A DNA stretch of 38,896 bases from an uncultured Clostridia bacterium (GCA_945872165.1 CAMBYS010000002.1:1-38896); one strand, 5' to 3'. Shown: positions 1-9,807, counted from the first letter of the stretch. Notes: a model not told the origin generated them from the sequence alone. Translations and numbers: made by a program.

Positions 1-711
1 TGCGTTGGGAATCAGCGTGTCAAGATTGACGCTGAAGGATGGGAATAGGGATGCGATGCTCGCACCAACCAGCATCAGGATTTCAGACAGGACACCGAAG
101 CCGAGATACGCGAGGAAAGCGAAGCCCAGACGGTGCTTGTTGGCGAGAGAGCCCATAGACAGGCACGCATAGATATGCATGCAGAAGTTTGCGGTATAAA
201 TGATGCCGAGCACAATTGCCAGCAGTGGGACAAAGATCAGATGAATGCTGTATTCCTGCCACAGAGTATGCATCCCGGAAGCCAGCTGCAGCCGGAGCAT
301 GGTCAGACCCGCAGAGGTGATTTCGGAAAGCATAATCGGAACCATTAGCGCAAACAGGGAAATGCCGCACACGATGGTGGTGAAAAGCATCCACAGGGAG
401 GATGTAATGCACTTGGCCCAGATCAGCTGGGAGGAGCGTACCGGAAGGGTGAACATCAGATAGCCCTCATCACCCAGCAGGTTTTTGTAAAACCGGCTGA
501 TCATATAGGCAAAGGTCAGAATGCACACGGCGAACAGTGCCAGAATGTACACCGTCAGCAGTACGCCAAAGGGGGCGCTGATGGTATCCATGGAATTGGT
601 CAGCAGCATGCAGACACCGTTGATGATGGACAGCAGCAGGATGACTGCGTAGGCCGGAAGGAAAATCCGGCGGGTGGATTTAAATTCATATCCAATCAGC
701 TTGTTCAGCAT
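1..711 (-). CDS. ABC transporter permease (ABC-2-like membrane protein), truncated by the window start
   Basis: Reverse-strand reading from ATG at 711 gives MLNKLIGYEFKSTRRIFLPAYAVILLLSIINGVCMLL..., hydrophobic multi-TM, overlapping the ABC ATPase gene; open to the window edge. Confidence 0.8.
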   Translation of the reverse strand, partial: MLNKLIGYEFKSTRRIFLPAYAVILLLSIINGVCMLLTNSMDTISAPFGVLLTVYILALFAVCILTFAYMISRFYKNLLGDEGYLMFTLPVRSSQLIWAKCITSSLWMLFTTIVCGISLFALMVPIMLSEITSAGLTMLRLQLASGMHTLWQEYSIHLIFVPLLAIVLGIIYTANFCMHIYACLSMGSLANKHRLGFAFLAYLGFGVLSEILMLVGASIASLFPSFSVNLDTLIPNA

Positions 712-1406
712 GCGAACACCTCCCGGAACAGTGCGTCAACAGATTTGCCATATTCCTCACGGATATCATCCACGGTCTTATGCAGGGTAATCTGTCCCTG
801 ATGGAGGAAAATGACATCGTCCAGTACCTTTTCAATATCCGAAATCAGATGGGTGGAAATGACAACGGTACTGTTTTCGTTATAATTGGTCAAAATCGTA
901 TTGAGAATATAATCCCGGGCAGCGGGGTCAACACCGCCAATCGGTTCATCCAGCAGGTACAGGTCAGCTTCACGGCTCATGACCACAGCCAGCTGGATTT
1001 TTTCTTTGGTTCCCTTGGACATGGTTTTGAGGGAATCCTTGGGGCTGATGCCCAGACGGGTCAGCATATCCGCTGCCTTATCCAGATTGAAATCCTCATA
1101 AAAATTGGAAAAGAATTTCAACAGGTCATCTGCGGTCATCCAGTCGCTCAGATAGGTACGTTCCGGCAGATAGGAGACCTGGGCATGGGTGATGGGACCG
1201 GGCAGATTGCCTGCAATGCGGATTTCACCGGCAGTGGGGGTGAGCAGGCCATTGGCCAGCTTAATCAGAGTGGATTTGCCGCTGCCATTGGGACCCAGCA
1301 GACCCACAATGCGTCCACGCTCCAGGGCAAAGGTCACATCCCGCAGGGCATCCTTTTTACCATAGGATTTGCATAATCCGGTACACTGTAAAATCGGTTC
1401 GCTCAT
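705..1406 (-). CDS. ABC transporter ATP-binding protein
   Basis: Walker A GPNGSGKST, signature-like SKGTKEKIQLA, Walker B LYLLDEPIGGVD; overlaps the GntR gene (operon). Confidence 0.93.
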   Translation of the reverse strand: MSEPILQCTGLCKSYGKKDALRDVTFALERGRIVGLLGPNGSGKSTLIKLANGLLTPTAGEIRIAGNLPGPITHAQVSYLPERTYLSDWMTADDLLKFFSNFYEDFNLDKAADMLTRLGISPKDSLKTMSKGTKEKIQLAVVMSREADLYLLDEPIGGVDPAARDYILNTILTNYNENSTVVISTHLISDIEKVLDDVIFLHQGQITLHKTVDDIREEYGKSVDALFREVFAC

Positions 1407-1774
1407 TTCTCTTCCTCCTTTTCTGCCTGACGAATCAGTTCAATGGTTTCCTCGGTGGAATATCCCATGTCCTTCATGGAGGACAGAAATGCCTGAATCT
1501 GTTCCATAGCCAGTTCCTTTCTCTTTTGTGTGATGTTTGCAAATTGATCGGTGACAAACCGTCCTGCGGTGCGCTGGGAATACAGCAGACCGGAACGCTC
1601 CAGCTCGGACAGGGCACGCTGCATGGTGTTCGGATTGACACCTGCCTGTGCCGCCAGCTCACGGACGGAGGGCAGTCTGCTGCCTGCCGGCAGTGCACCG
1701 GAGGTGATGGCCAGTGTGATGGTGTCCATCAGCTGCAGGTAAATCGGACGGTTATCTGATAAATTCCACTGCAT
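1403..1774 (-). CDS. GntR-family transcriptional regulator (YtrA-like)
   Basis: N-terminal wHTH LQLMDTITLAITSGALPAGSRLPSVRELAAQAGVNPNTMQRALSELERSGLL; followed by ABC ATPase and permease as in Ytr-type operons. Confidence 0.92.
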   Translation of the reverse strand: MQWNLSDNRPIYLQLMDTITLAITSGALPAGSRLPSVRELAAQAGVNPNTMQRALSELERSGLLYSQRTAGRFVTDQFANITQKRKELAMEQIQAFLSSMKDMGYSTEETIELIRQAEKEEEK

Positions 1775-1795
1775 GGTTCTCCTCCTTTGTTTTGA

Positions 1796-1849
1796 ATTAT
1801 TGTACTAATTGATTGATACAATAATACAACGATACAATACAGATGTCAA
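1796..1849 (-). promoter_or_regulatory. Promoter and candidate autoregulatory operator of the GntR/ABC operon
   Basis: Minus-strand TTGACA (1849-1844), 17-nt spacer, TATTAT (1826-1821); perfect 9-bp inverted repeat ATTATTGTA (1796-1804) / TACAATAAT (1817-1825) overlapping the -10. Confidence 0.7.
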
Positions 1850-1962
1850 GAGGAAAATAAAAATTTTTTTCCACAGCCGGTCAATTCGTTGCGGTAGACA
1901 ACGGGGAAATGTACCCTATTATAATGCCTGTGAGCTGCAAAAATTGAAACCATAAGGGAGGT

Positions 1963-2226
1963 ATGCCTTTGGCGCAAGCAAAAAACAGCCGCAGACGGAA
2001 AAAAACACACAATGATGTGGTACGGGATATCCTGTGTGAGCATTCCCCGGAAGCGGCGCAGTGCCTGTGTGACATGCTGGAGGATGATTCCCTCAGCGGA
2101 ACCGCAAGAGCAGGTGTTGCAAAGGAAATCCTGGAACGGGCTGTGGGAAAGGGACAGCTTTCCGTACCGGAGACAGAGGACAAACCGGAGTCAGCCTTTG
2201 AGCTGATTCTCCGGGTGGTGGAATGA
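1963..2226 (+). CDS. Putative phage terminase small subunit-like protein
   Basis: 87 aa, basic N-terminus, directly upstream of and overlapping the large terminase ORF; assigned by position. Confidence 0.5.
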   Translation: MPLAQAKNSRRRKKTHNDVVRDILCEHSPEAAQCLCDMLEDDSLSGTARAGVAKEILERAVGKGQLSVPETEDKPESAFELILRVVE

Positions 2227-3530
2227 TGGAGCTTTCGGTTACCCGCAGGCAGCTGGAATTTATCCGTTCCACCGCCATGGAAACCCTGTTCGGCGGTGCG
2301 GCAGGCGGTGGGAAAAGCTATGCACAGCTGATTGACGCATTGATTTATGCTCTGACCTATCCGGCATCCCGCCAGCTGATTTTGAGAAGAACCCTGCCGG
2401 AGCTCAAACGCTCCCTGATTCAGGTTTCCCTGACCCTATATCCCCAGGAGGTGGGAAGCTATGGGGAAACCAGCCATTTATGGACATTCCGCAACAAATC
2501 CACCATTGAATTTGGCTACTGCGACAGCGAAAATGATGTGACCCGGTACCAGAGTGCCGAATATGATGTGATCCGGTTTGATGAGCTGACTCATTTTACC
2601 AAATTCCAGTTTACCTATATGTTGTCTCGTATCCGTGGCACGAATGCCTATCCCAAACAGGTAAAATCCTCCACCAATCCGGGCGGTGTGGGTCACAGCT
2701 GGGTCAAGGCACGGTATATTGATGTGCTGATTCCCGGTGAGGAATCGGATGGAAAATTATTTCTTCCCGCCAAAGTGCAGGACAACACCTTCCTGATGCA
2801 AAAGGATCCCGGCTATGTCAAACGGCTGGAAATGCTGGATGAGCGGAGCCGCAAAGCCCTGCTGTATGGACAGTGGGATCTGTTTGAAGGTCAGTATTTC
2901 TGTGAATTTTCCCCGGAGCTGCATGTTTGCCCGCCACCGGAATTCCCCAGCTGGTGGAAACGGTATCTTGCCATTGATTATGGTCTGGATATGCTGGCGG
3001 CTTTGTGGATTGCCCTGTCTCCGGACGGTACCGCCTGGGTGTATCGGGAGGTATACCAGTCCGGTTTGATTATTTCCGAGGCGGCGGAGGCAATCTGCCG
3101 TGCGGAAACCGGTGATGAGGTGATTTTCCAGCGGCTGGCACCGCCGGATTTATTCAACCGGCGGCAGGAAACCGGACGTTCCGCTGTGGATATCTTTGCC
3201 GAAGCCGGATTGTTTTTCGACAAGGCCATGGGGGAACGGATTGCCGGCTGGTATGCCGTCAAAGAATACCTTCGACCGTTTACCGATGAGCAGGGCATTC
3301 TGACGGCAAAGCTGAAAATCAGCCCGGTGTGTAAAAATCTCATCCGTACCTTGCCCATGCTGGCGGCGGATGAAAAAAATCCCAATGATACGGCGAACCA
3401 TCCCCATGAGCTGACCCATGCGCCGGATGCTCTGCGGTATTTTGCCGCTACCATCCAGCCCCAGGGACAGGCATGGAAGCCGGGACAGTCTGACGGCGAT
3501 ATGGACGCCTTTCTGTCCTATCAACGATAA
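2223..3530 (+). CDS. Phage terminase large subunit
   Basis: Walker A-like LFGGAAGGGKSYAQ, RRTLPELKRSL, nuclease-like LAIDYGLDMLAALW segment; 435 aa. Confidence 0.92.
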   Translation: MMELSVTRRQLEFIRSTAMETLFGGAAGGGKSYAQLIDALIYALTYPASRQLILRRTLPELKRSLIQVSLTLYPQEVGSYGETSHLWTFRNKSTIEFGYCDSENDVTRYQSAEYDVIRFDELTHFTKFQFTYMLSRIRGTNAYPKQVKSSTNPGGVGHSWVKARYIDVLIPGEESDGKLFLPAKVQDNTFLMQKDPGYVKRLEMLDERSRKALLYGQWDLFEGQYFCEFSPELHVCPPPEFPSWWKRYLAIDYGLDMLAALWIALSPDGTAWVYREVYQSGLIISEAAEAICRAETGDEVIFQRLAPPDLFNRRQETGRSAVDIFAEAGLFFDKAMGERIAGWYAVKEYLRPFTDEQGILTAKLKISPVCKNLIRTLPMLAADEKNPNDTANHPHELTHAPDALRYFAATIQPQGQAWKPGQSDGDMDAFLSYQR

Positions 3531-3540
3531 GGAGGAAGCG

Positions 3541-3747
3541 ATGGAATATGTAATTTGCTGTCTGTGCAGTCTGCTGTGCTTTGCCTGCGGCGTATGGGCA
3601 GCCAGAGGAATCCCCCATTTGCCGCGGCGGAAGAACAAACAGGAACCTCTCCGTCCCACTGATGCGGAGGATGCACTGAGCCGGGATATTGCGGCGCTGC
3701 TGGCATATACCGGTCCGGGAAAGGAGGAGGAAGATGCGGACAGCTGA
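3541..3747 (+). CDS. Small protein with N-terminal TM segment, between terminase and portal
   Basis: MEYVICCLCSLLCFACGVWAARG... ; SD-like AGGAGG upstream; overlaps the portal start. Confidence 0.6.
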   Translation: MEYVICCLCSLLCFACGVWAARGIPHLPRRKNKQEPLRPTDAEDALSRDIAALLAYTGPGKEEEDADS

Positions 3748-5302
3748 CGCGGTATGGAAGGAATACCAGCGGGGTGTGGATTATAACAACCGGATTGGCC
3801 TGTATGACCGGGTCAAAACCAATGAAAATTTCTTTATCGGACGGCAGTGGGAAGGATTGAATGTCACCACATTGGACCCGTTGATTTTCAATGTACTGCG
3901 GCGTGTGGTCAATCTATTCATTTCTATGCTGGTATCGGATGATATCGCTGTGACCACGCAGCCGTTTCAATCAGCACCGGATAAAGAAACCATGCAGAAG
4001 GTGATTGATCGTGCTGTGGCATCGGTGATTGAACGTGCCGGCATGAAAAGCAAAAACCGTTATATGCTGCGCAATGCCTGTGTGGATGGGGATGGATGCT
4101 TTTATATCCGTTTTGACCCGGATCGGGAAAGCGGCCAGCCCATTGCCGGGGATATTGAAGTGGATCTCATTGAAAATACCGATATCTTTTTTGGCAATCC
4201 TGCAGTAGATGAGGTACAGCGTCAGCCCTATCTCATCATTTCCATGCGCCGGTCAGTGGACAGTGTCCGGCAGGAAGCCATGGCCCGGGGATTAAGCCGC
4301 AGTGAAGCGGAAAATATCCAGCCGGACAGCCTGCTGGAGCCTCAGTATGATCCCCAGACCGAGGACACCGACAACATGGTGACAGTACTGCTGCGTATGG
4401 AACGCACCAAAGATGGCATTGCCTTTTTCAAGTGCACCCGGAATACCGTTATCATGCCGGAGACAGTGACACCGTACCGGCTGTATCCGGTGGCATATAT
4501 GAGCTGGATGAAGGTGAAAAACTGCTTCCATGGCGAGGCACCGGTGACCGAAGCCATTCCCAACCAGATTGCCATTAACAAGCTGTATTCCATGTATGTG
4601 CAGTGCATCAAGCATGTGGCATTCCCCAAGATCATCTATGACATGACCCGGTTCCCCTCCGGCTATTCTTCCGATGTAGGAAAAGCCATCGGCATGCGGG
4701 GCAATCCCAATGAAGCTATTGTCACGGCATTCCAGGCACCGGACATTTCCGCACAGGTCATGCCGCTGCTGGAGCAGATGATTAAGGATACCATGGAGCT
4801 GATGGGTGCGTCCGATGCGACCCTTGGCAATGTCAAGCCGGACAATACCTCCGCGATTGTGACGGTACAAAAGGCAACCATTGCGCCGCTGGAGCTGGTA
4901 AAAATGGAATTTTACCGCTTTGTGGAGGATACGGTACGGATTTTTGTGGATTTAATGCGTGTCCATTACGGTACCAGAACGGTTTGCATTACCGATGATA
5001 CCGGAGAAGAAACGGCAGTATCCTTTGATTTTGACACACTGGATACCGCCACACTGGAACTGAATGTAGAGGTAGGCTCCAGTTCCTACTGGTCAGAGAC
5101 CATGCAGACCATGACCAATGACAATCTGCTGGCCCGGGGCATTATCACAGACCCGATTCTGTATGTGGAAAATATCCCGGACAACCAGATTCGCGGCAAG
5201 GCCCGCCTGCTGCGTGCTCTGCGGGAACAGAAGGAAAGCGGACAGATGACCGAAATCCAGCCCCGGAAGAATGTGGAAACACAGCAGACAACCCAGCAGT
5301 AA
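3734..5302 (+). CDS. Phage portal protein
   Basis: ~522 aa from MRTADAVWKEYQRGVDYNNRIGLYDRVKTNENFFIGRQWEG; position after terminase and portal-like composition. Start chosen at 3734 (after GGAGGAAG) instead of 3689. Confidence 0.85.
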   Translation: MRTADAVWKEYQRGVDYNNRIGLYDRVKTNENFFIGRQWEGLNVTTLDPLIFNVLRRVVNLFISMLVSDDIAVTTQPFQSAPDKETMQKVIDRAVASVIERAGMKSKNRYMLRNACVDGDGCFYIRFDPDRESGQPIAGDIEVDLIENTDIFFGNPAVDEVQRQPYLIISMRRSVDSVRQEAMARGLSRSEAENIQPDSLLEPQYDPQTEDTDNMVTVLLRMERTKDGIAFFKCTRNTVIMPETVTPYRLYPVAYMSWMKVKNCFHGEAPVTEAIPNQIAINKLYSMYVQCIKHVAFPKIIYDMTRFPSGYSSDVGKAIGMRGNPNEAIVTAFQAPDISAQVMPLLEQMIKDTMELMGASDATLGNVKPDNTSAIVTVQKATIAPLELVKMEFYRFVEDTVRIFVDLMRVHYGTRTVCITDDTGEETAVSFDFDTLDTATLELNVEVGSSSYWSETMQTMTNDNLLARGIITDPILYVENIPDNQIRGKARLLRALREQKESGQMTEIQPRKNVETQQTTQQ

Positions 5303-5367
5303 AACAATGACACAAGGGCTCCTGCTGATGCGGGAGCAGGAAACAACAGAAAGGAGGCTGCTTTTTT

Positions 5368-5835
5368 ATGCAGAACAAAACCAATGCGGCGCCGGAAACC
5401 GGTGCGCCGAAGGACATGCCGCTGAGGGACAGTGAGGAACAGACCTATGCGGTCAATGTGGATGGCCAGACCATGGAGCTGACACTGGAACAGCTGATTG
5501 CAGCGGCAGAACAGGGACTGTCCAAGGCCAATGCCGCCGCATATCGTGGACAGGCAGCGGAAAATATGCCGGGCGGCAATGTTTATCAGGCATTTCTGGA
5601 GGAATATCCGGAAATTCAGCCGGATGAAATCCCGCCGGAGGTGTGGGATAACGCAAACCGTTCCGGTGACCTGCTGGGCGCATATCGCGTTTATGAGCTG
5701 CACAAGCTGCGCAAGGAGCTGGAAGAACTGAAAAAGAATGCGGAAAACCGTAAACTGGATGTGGGTTCGGCACGCTCCGACGGGGAAAACAACATCACAG
5801 ATCCCATCATTCTCGCACTGATGGGAAAGGGCTAA
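5368..5835 (+). CDS. Putative capsid scaffolding protein
   Basis: 155 aa, acidic/helical (ELEELKKNAENRK), between portal and capsid; SD AAGGAGG upstream. Confidence 0.6.
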   Translation: MQNKTNAAPETGAPKDMPLRDSEEQTYAVNVDGQTMELTLEQLIAAAEQGLSKANAAAYRGQAAENMPGGNVYQAFLEEYPEIQPDEIPPEVWDNANRSGDLLGAYRVYELHKLRKELEELKKNAENRKLDVGSARSDGENNITDPIILALMGKG

Positions 5836-5849
5836 GGAGGTAAATAGAT

Positions 5850-6902
5850 ATGGCAGTAAATCTTGCGACAAAATATTCCAGTCAGATTGCAGAAGTCTTT
5901 ACAGCAGGTTCCTTTGTCAAGGGGAAAACTTCCACAACCTTTGACCTGACCGGTGTCAAGACCCTGAAGGTATATACCCCGGTGACCGTACCGGAGGTGG
6001 ATTACACCCGTGAGGGTATGACACGCTATGGCACCGTGACAGAAATGCAGGACATTGTGCAGGAGCTCAAGATGACACAGGATAAGGCGTTTACGCTGAC
6101 CATTGACAAGGGCAATTATCTGGATCAGAACATGAGCAAAAAGGCGGCAGATATGCTGCGTCTGCAGATCAATGAACAGTCCACACCGGCGGCAGACAAG
6201 TATGCCCTCAGACGGTTTGCCATGATGGCAGGTACCATTGCTACTGTGGATGAAGCACCCTCCAAGGACACCATTGTGGAGCTGATTTCCACCGGTGCCC
6301 AGGTGCTGGACGATAATCTGGTACCGGAAAGTGACCGTTATGTCTATGTGACCAGCGAGGTATACAAAATGATCCGCCTGTCTCCGGAATTTACCGGACT
6401 GGAGGGTCTGGGTGTGAAGTCCATTGGAAAGGGCGTATGCGGTGAGATTTCCGGCCTGAACATCGTGCGTGTGCCGAAGAGCTATATGCCGGAGGGCTGC
6501 TACTTTATCATCACCCATAAAAATTCCGTGCTGATGCCCTATAAGATTTCTGACGCAAAGGTGCACAATGACCCGGTAGGCGTTTCCGGCGCACTGATTG
6601 AAGGCAGACATTATTATGATGCCTTTGTACTGGGTGCCAAGTGTACCGGTGTGTATGCACTGGTGCTGGCAAAGAATAAGCTGGCAGCACCGACCATCAG
6701 TATTTCCAGCCTGAAGGCAACGGTAACGGCACCCTCCGGTGCAGAAGAGGTGCGCTATACTGTGGATGGCACTGATCCTCGTTATTCCGACAGTGCAAAG
6801 GTGTATGCCGCACCGGTTACACTGACGGCGGGTACCACCATCCGCACGGCAGCATTTGCCGCAGGCAAGTTTACCTCTGATCTGGCAGAGGCTTCCTGCT
6901 GA
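5850..6902 (+). CDS. Phage major capsid protein with C-terminal Ig-like/CHB_HEX_C-like domain
   Basis: 350 aa after portal/scaffold; C-terminus VRYTVDGTDPRYSDSAKVYAAPVTLTAGTTIRTAAFAAGKFTSDLAEASC resembles the chitobiase/beta-hexosaminidase C-terminal repeat (YTxDGTxPxxxS...Y..PxxL..tTxIkAxA). Confidence 0.8.
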   Translation: MAVNLATKYSSQIAEVFTAGSFVKGKTSTTFDLTGVKTLKVYTPVTVPEVDYTREGMTRYGTVTEMQDIVQELKMTQDKAFTLTIDKGNYLDQNMSKKAADMLRLQINEQSTPAADKYALRRFAMMAGTIATVDEAPSKDTIVELISTGAQVLDDNLVPESDRYVYVTSEVYKMIRLSPEFTGLEGLGVKSIGKGVCGEISGLNIVRVPKSYMPEGCYFIITHKNSVLMPYKISDAKVHNDPVGVSGALIEGRHYYDAFVLGAKCTGVYALVLAKNKLAAPTISISSLKATVTAPSGAEEVRYTVDGTDPRYSDSAKVYAAPVTLTAGTTIRTAAFAAGKFTSDLAEASC

Positions 6903-6984
6903 ACCAGTCAGGCAGCGGCGGGCGCGTGATGCGCCCGCCCGCTGTGTATACACGGCATGTTTCCCATTGAAAGGAGGAAAAACA

Positions 6985-7368
6985 ATGACTGGCAGACAGC
7001 TGTATGAACAGGCCCTGGTGCTTCTGGGGCTGGAGGCGGAAAATGTGCCGCATCTGGAAGAAATGGCGCCTGGCTGTATCAACCAGATGCTGTATGACCG
7101 CAATTATGAGCAGAATGCGCTGCTGCGTGCACAGGGGGATGAAGCTGCCCTGACAGGCTGTGTTCCCGCAGCAGGGCTGGACAGTCTGGAGGAGGAAATT
7201 CCCTATGACGAACGGTTTGTACAGGAATGCTTCCCCTATGGACTGGCAGCCCTGCTGATTGCGGAGGATGACCGCACCATGTTCAACTGGTTGATCAGTG
7301 AATATCAGCAGCATGCGGCGTATTATGCGCCGTGTACCGAAACCATCATCCGTGGAATGGAGGAATGA
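6985..7368 (+). CDS. Putative head-tail connector/adaptor protein
   Basis: MTGRQLYEQALVLLGLEAENVPHLEEMAPGCINQMLYDRN..., ~127 aa acidic helical, directly after the capsid gene; SD AAAGGAGG. Confidence 0.55.
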   Translation: MTGRQLYEQALVLLGLEAENVPHLEEMAPGCINQMLYDRNYEQNALLRAQGDEAALTGCVPAAGLDSLEEEIPYDERFVQECFPYGLAALLIAEDDRTMFNWLISEYQQHAAYYAPCTETIIRGMEE

Positions 7369-7370
7369 GC

Positions 7371-9152
7371 ATGGTATATCAGTTCCCGGATGCGGAGCCC
7401 ATACAGGAGCTGACAGTGGAACGGTTTGCCGGTGTGGATTTTGCCAACCATCCTACCAAGGTGGACTGGTCCCGTTCTCCGGATGCCTGCAATATGATCG
7501 CCAATGAAACCTATTTTCCGGTAAAGCGCACCGGATACCGGTGCAGGGCGCAGTTTGACGGTGCCATTTATGGACTGCACCGGCTGGATGAGGATGTGCT
7601 GTGCCATGCGGGCACACATCTGTGGCGGCTGAAGCAGGATGGCACCACGGAACTGCTGTATTCTGATATGCATGAAGCACCCTCCACCTCCTTCCTGATG
7701 AATGGAAAGCTGTGGATGCTGGATGGAAAAACCTATCTGGTATATGACGGCAGTACGGCAAGACCGGTGCGGGAGGTAGCTTTTATTCCCACCACCACCA
7801 TCGGCAGTCCGCCGGGTGGCGGCGGCACCAGTCTGGAAGCAGTCAACCTGCTGACACCCTGGCGTATCAATACCTTTGTAGGTGACGGCACCAGCAAGGT
7901 ATTTCAGCTGGACAGTACCTTTATTGATCTGGATGATGTGGTATGTGAAGGCTATGAGGTGGATCATGTGGACACTGCCAGCGGCAAGGTGACATTGAAA
8001 ACCGCACCGCCGGATGCCGGCGGACTGGCCAATGTGCGTATCCGGTTTGCCAAGACCACCGAACATATTGATATCAATGCCTGCCGGATTTACGGTCTGT
8101 ACGGCGGTAAAAATGATACCCGTGTCTTTGTCTCCGGCAATCCGGAAGCGCCGAATTGTGACTGGCAGTCCGGTTTATATGACCCGACCTATTTCCCGGA
8201 TACCGGGTATACCAAAATCGGCTCGGATGCATCGGATATCATCGGATATGTCCGGCAGTATGATACCCAGATTGTATTGAAATCCGATGGACAGGATGCC
8301 AAACAATATCTGCGCACCTTCCAGCTGGATGCCAATGACAAGCCCACCTATCCATTGAAGCAAGGCGCTGAGGCGGCGGGCGCCATCAGCCCTTATGCCA
8401 TTGATGTGCTGGACGGCACGCCATATTATCTGTCTGCCCAGGGTGTGATGGGCATTTATGGCACCTATGTCACGGAATACCGTACCATTGCCGGTGTTTC
8501 CCAGCGCATCAATCCCCGGCTGCTGCAGGAACCGCTGGATCAGGCGGTGGCCTGTGTTTGGGATGGAAAATATTATCTGGCTGTTGGCGGGCATTGTTAT
8601 GTGGCAGACAGCCGGCAGATGGAAAACAATATCCCGGAATGGTACTATTGGGACAATATTCCTGCTCTCTGTTTTCTGGCAGATGCGGATACCAGCGGCA
8701 ATCTGTGGTTTGGCACGGCAGACGGAAGGGTGTGCACCTTCTGCCATGTGGACGATGTGGATGCCTATTCCGATGACGGAGCTCCCATTGCCGCACGCTG
8801 GGTGACGCCATTGTCTCCGTTGGGAGCATGGGAAAAGGGGAAAACCATCCTGGCCTGTCAGGCAGCTTTGATGCCCTATGGATATTCCGGCGCAGAGCTG
8901 TGGTATCGCACGGAAAAACTGCATGCCTGGGTGAAAACCGTGGTATTTTCCCAGTTTTCCTTTGCACATATGGATTTTTCCCGGTTTTCCTTCCGTTCCA
9001 CGGCGGCATCTTATCCGGCAGATGTCCGCCGGCGCATCCGACGGGCCTATCAGTTCCAACTGATTGTGAAAAATGAACAGGAGGGTGAGCCCTTTGGATT
9101 GCTGGGCATGACCATACGGTATATTGTGCGCAGGGATGTACGCCGGATCTGA
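7371..9152 (+). CDS. Putative podovirus-type tail nozzle/stabilization-like protein
   Basis: ~593 aa, beta-rich, repeated WDGKYYLAVGGHCYV / LWFGTADGRV segments; N-terminal DACNMIANETYFPVKRTGYRC reminiscent of short-tail tubular/nozzle proteins. By-eye resemblance. Confidence 0.5.
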   Translation: MVYQFPDAEPIQELTVERFAGVDFANHPTKVDWSRSPDACNMIANETYFPVKRTGYRCRAQFDGAIYGLHRLDEDVLCHAGTHLWRLKQDGTTELLYSDMHEAPSTSFLMNGKLWMLDGKTYLVYDGSTARPVREVAFIPTTTIGSPPGGGGTSLEAVNLLTPWRINTFVGDGTSKVFQLDSTFIDLDDVVCEGYEVDHVDTASGKVTLKTAPPDAGGLANVRIRFAKTTEHIDINACRIYGLYGGKNDTRVFVSGNPEAPNCDWQSGLYDPTYFPDTGYTKIGSDASDIIGYVRQYDTQIVLKSDGQDAKQYLRTFQLDANDKPTYPLKQGAEAAGAISPYAIDVLDGTPYYLSAQGVMGIYGTYVTEYRTIAGVSQRINPRLLQEPLDQAVACVWDGKYYLAVGGHCYVADSRQMENNIPEWYYWDNIPALCFLADADTSGNLWFGTADGRVCTFCHVDDVDAYSDDGAPIAARWVTPLSPLGAWEKGKTILACQAALMPYGYSGAELWYRTEKLHAWVKTVVFSQFSFAHMDFSRFSFRSTAASYPADVRRRIRRAYQFQLIVKNEQEGEPFGLLGMTIRYIVRRDVRRI

Positions 9153-9169
9153 GGAGGTAACAGCATAAA

Positions 9170-9802
9170 ATGGCAACGATTAATATTGACGAATTATACC
9201 GCGCAGCGGAAACCAGCAGGCTCAATGCCTTTCAGACCGCGCAGCAGGAAAGTCTGGACCGGCTGCAGGGAAACCTGCGGGATATTGGGGAAACCCATCG
9301 CAGCAATGTGACACAGGCCCAGACAGCGGCACGGATTTCTGCCCTGGGACAGGAGGAAAAGCTGGCGGCAGCAGGACTCAGCGGCGGCAATGCCTATGCA
9401 GCGCCTACCAGCGGATATACCGAAAGCTCCCGGGTGGCAGCGGACAATACCCTGCGCAGCAATCTGAATACCCTGTCTGTGGAACGGCTGAAGGCGGAAC
9501 AGGAGGCACGCAATACCAGTGCTTCGGAAATTTCCCAGGCAACACAGGACTATCACAATGGACTGGCTTCCATTCAGCTGCAGAAAGCACAGGCGAAAAT
9601 TTCTCAGTACAATGAGGACAGGAATTATAATTATAATGTGAAAAAGACCGCATATGAACAGGCCATGGAACGTTGGAAAACCTATGGCGTTGTGCTTCCG
9701 GCAGATGCCTCGATTCTGGGCGTCAAGGCTGGAACACGCACGGCCAGCAGTGCCTATGACAATGCAAGGCTTGCATTGGATCGCTGGAAAGCCACGTTAT
9801 AA
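9170..9802 (+). CDS. Putative internal/ejection or minor virion protein (coiled-coil)
   Basis: 210 aa rich in A/Q/N/S with long helical stretches (QESLDRLQGNLRDIGETHRSNVTQAQTAARIS...); last gene before the terminator. Confidence 0.5.
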   Translation: MATINIDELYRAAETSRLNAFQTAQQESLDRLQGNLRDIGETHRSNVTQAQTAARISALGQEEKLAAAGLSGGNAYAAPTSGYTESSRVAADNTLRSNLNTLSVERLKAEQEARNTSASEISQATQDYHNGLASIQLQKAQAKISQYNEDRNYNYNVKKTAYEQAMERWKTYGVVLPADASILGVKAGTRTASSAYDNARLALDRWKATL

Positions 9803-9807
9803 GCAAA

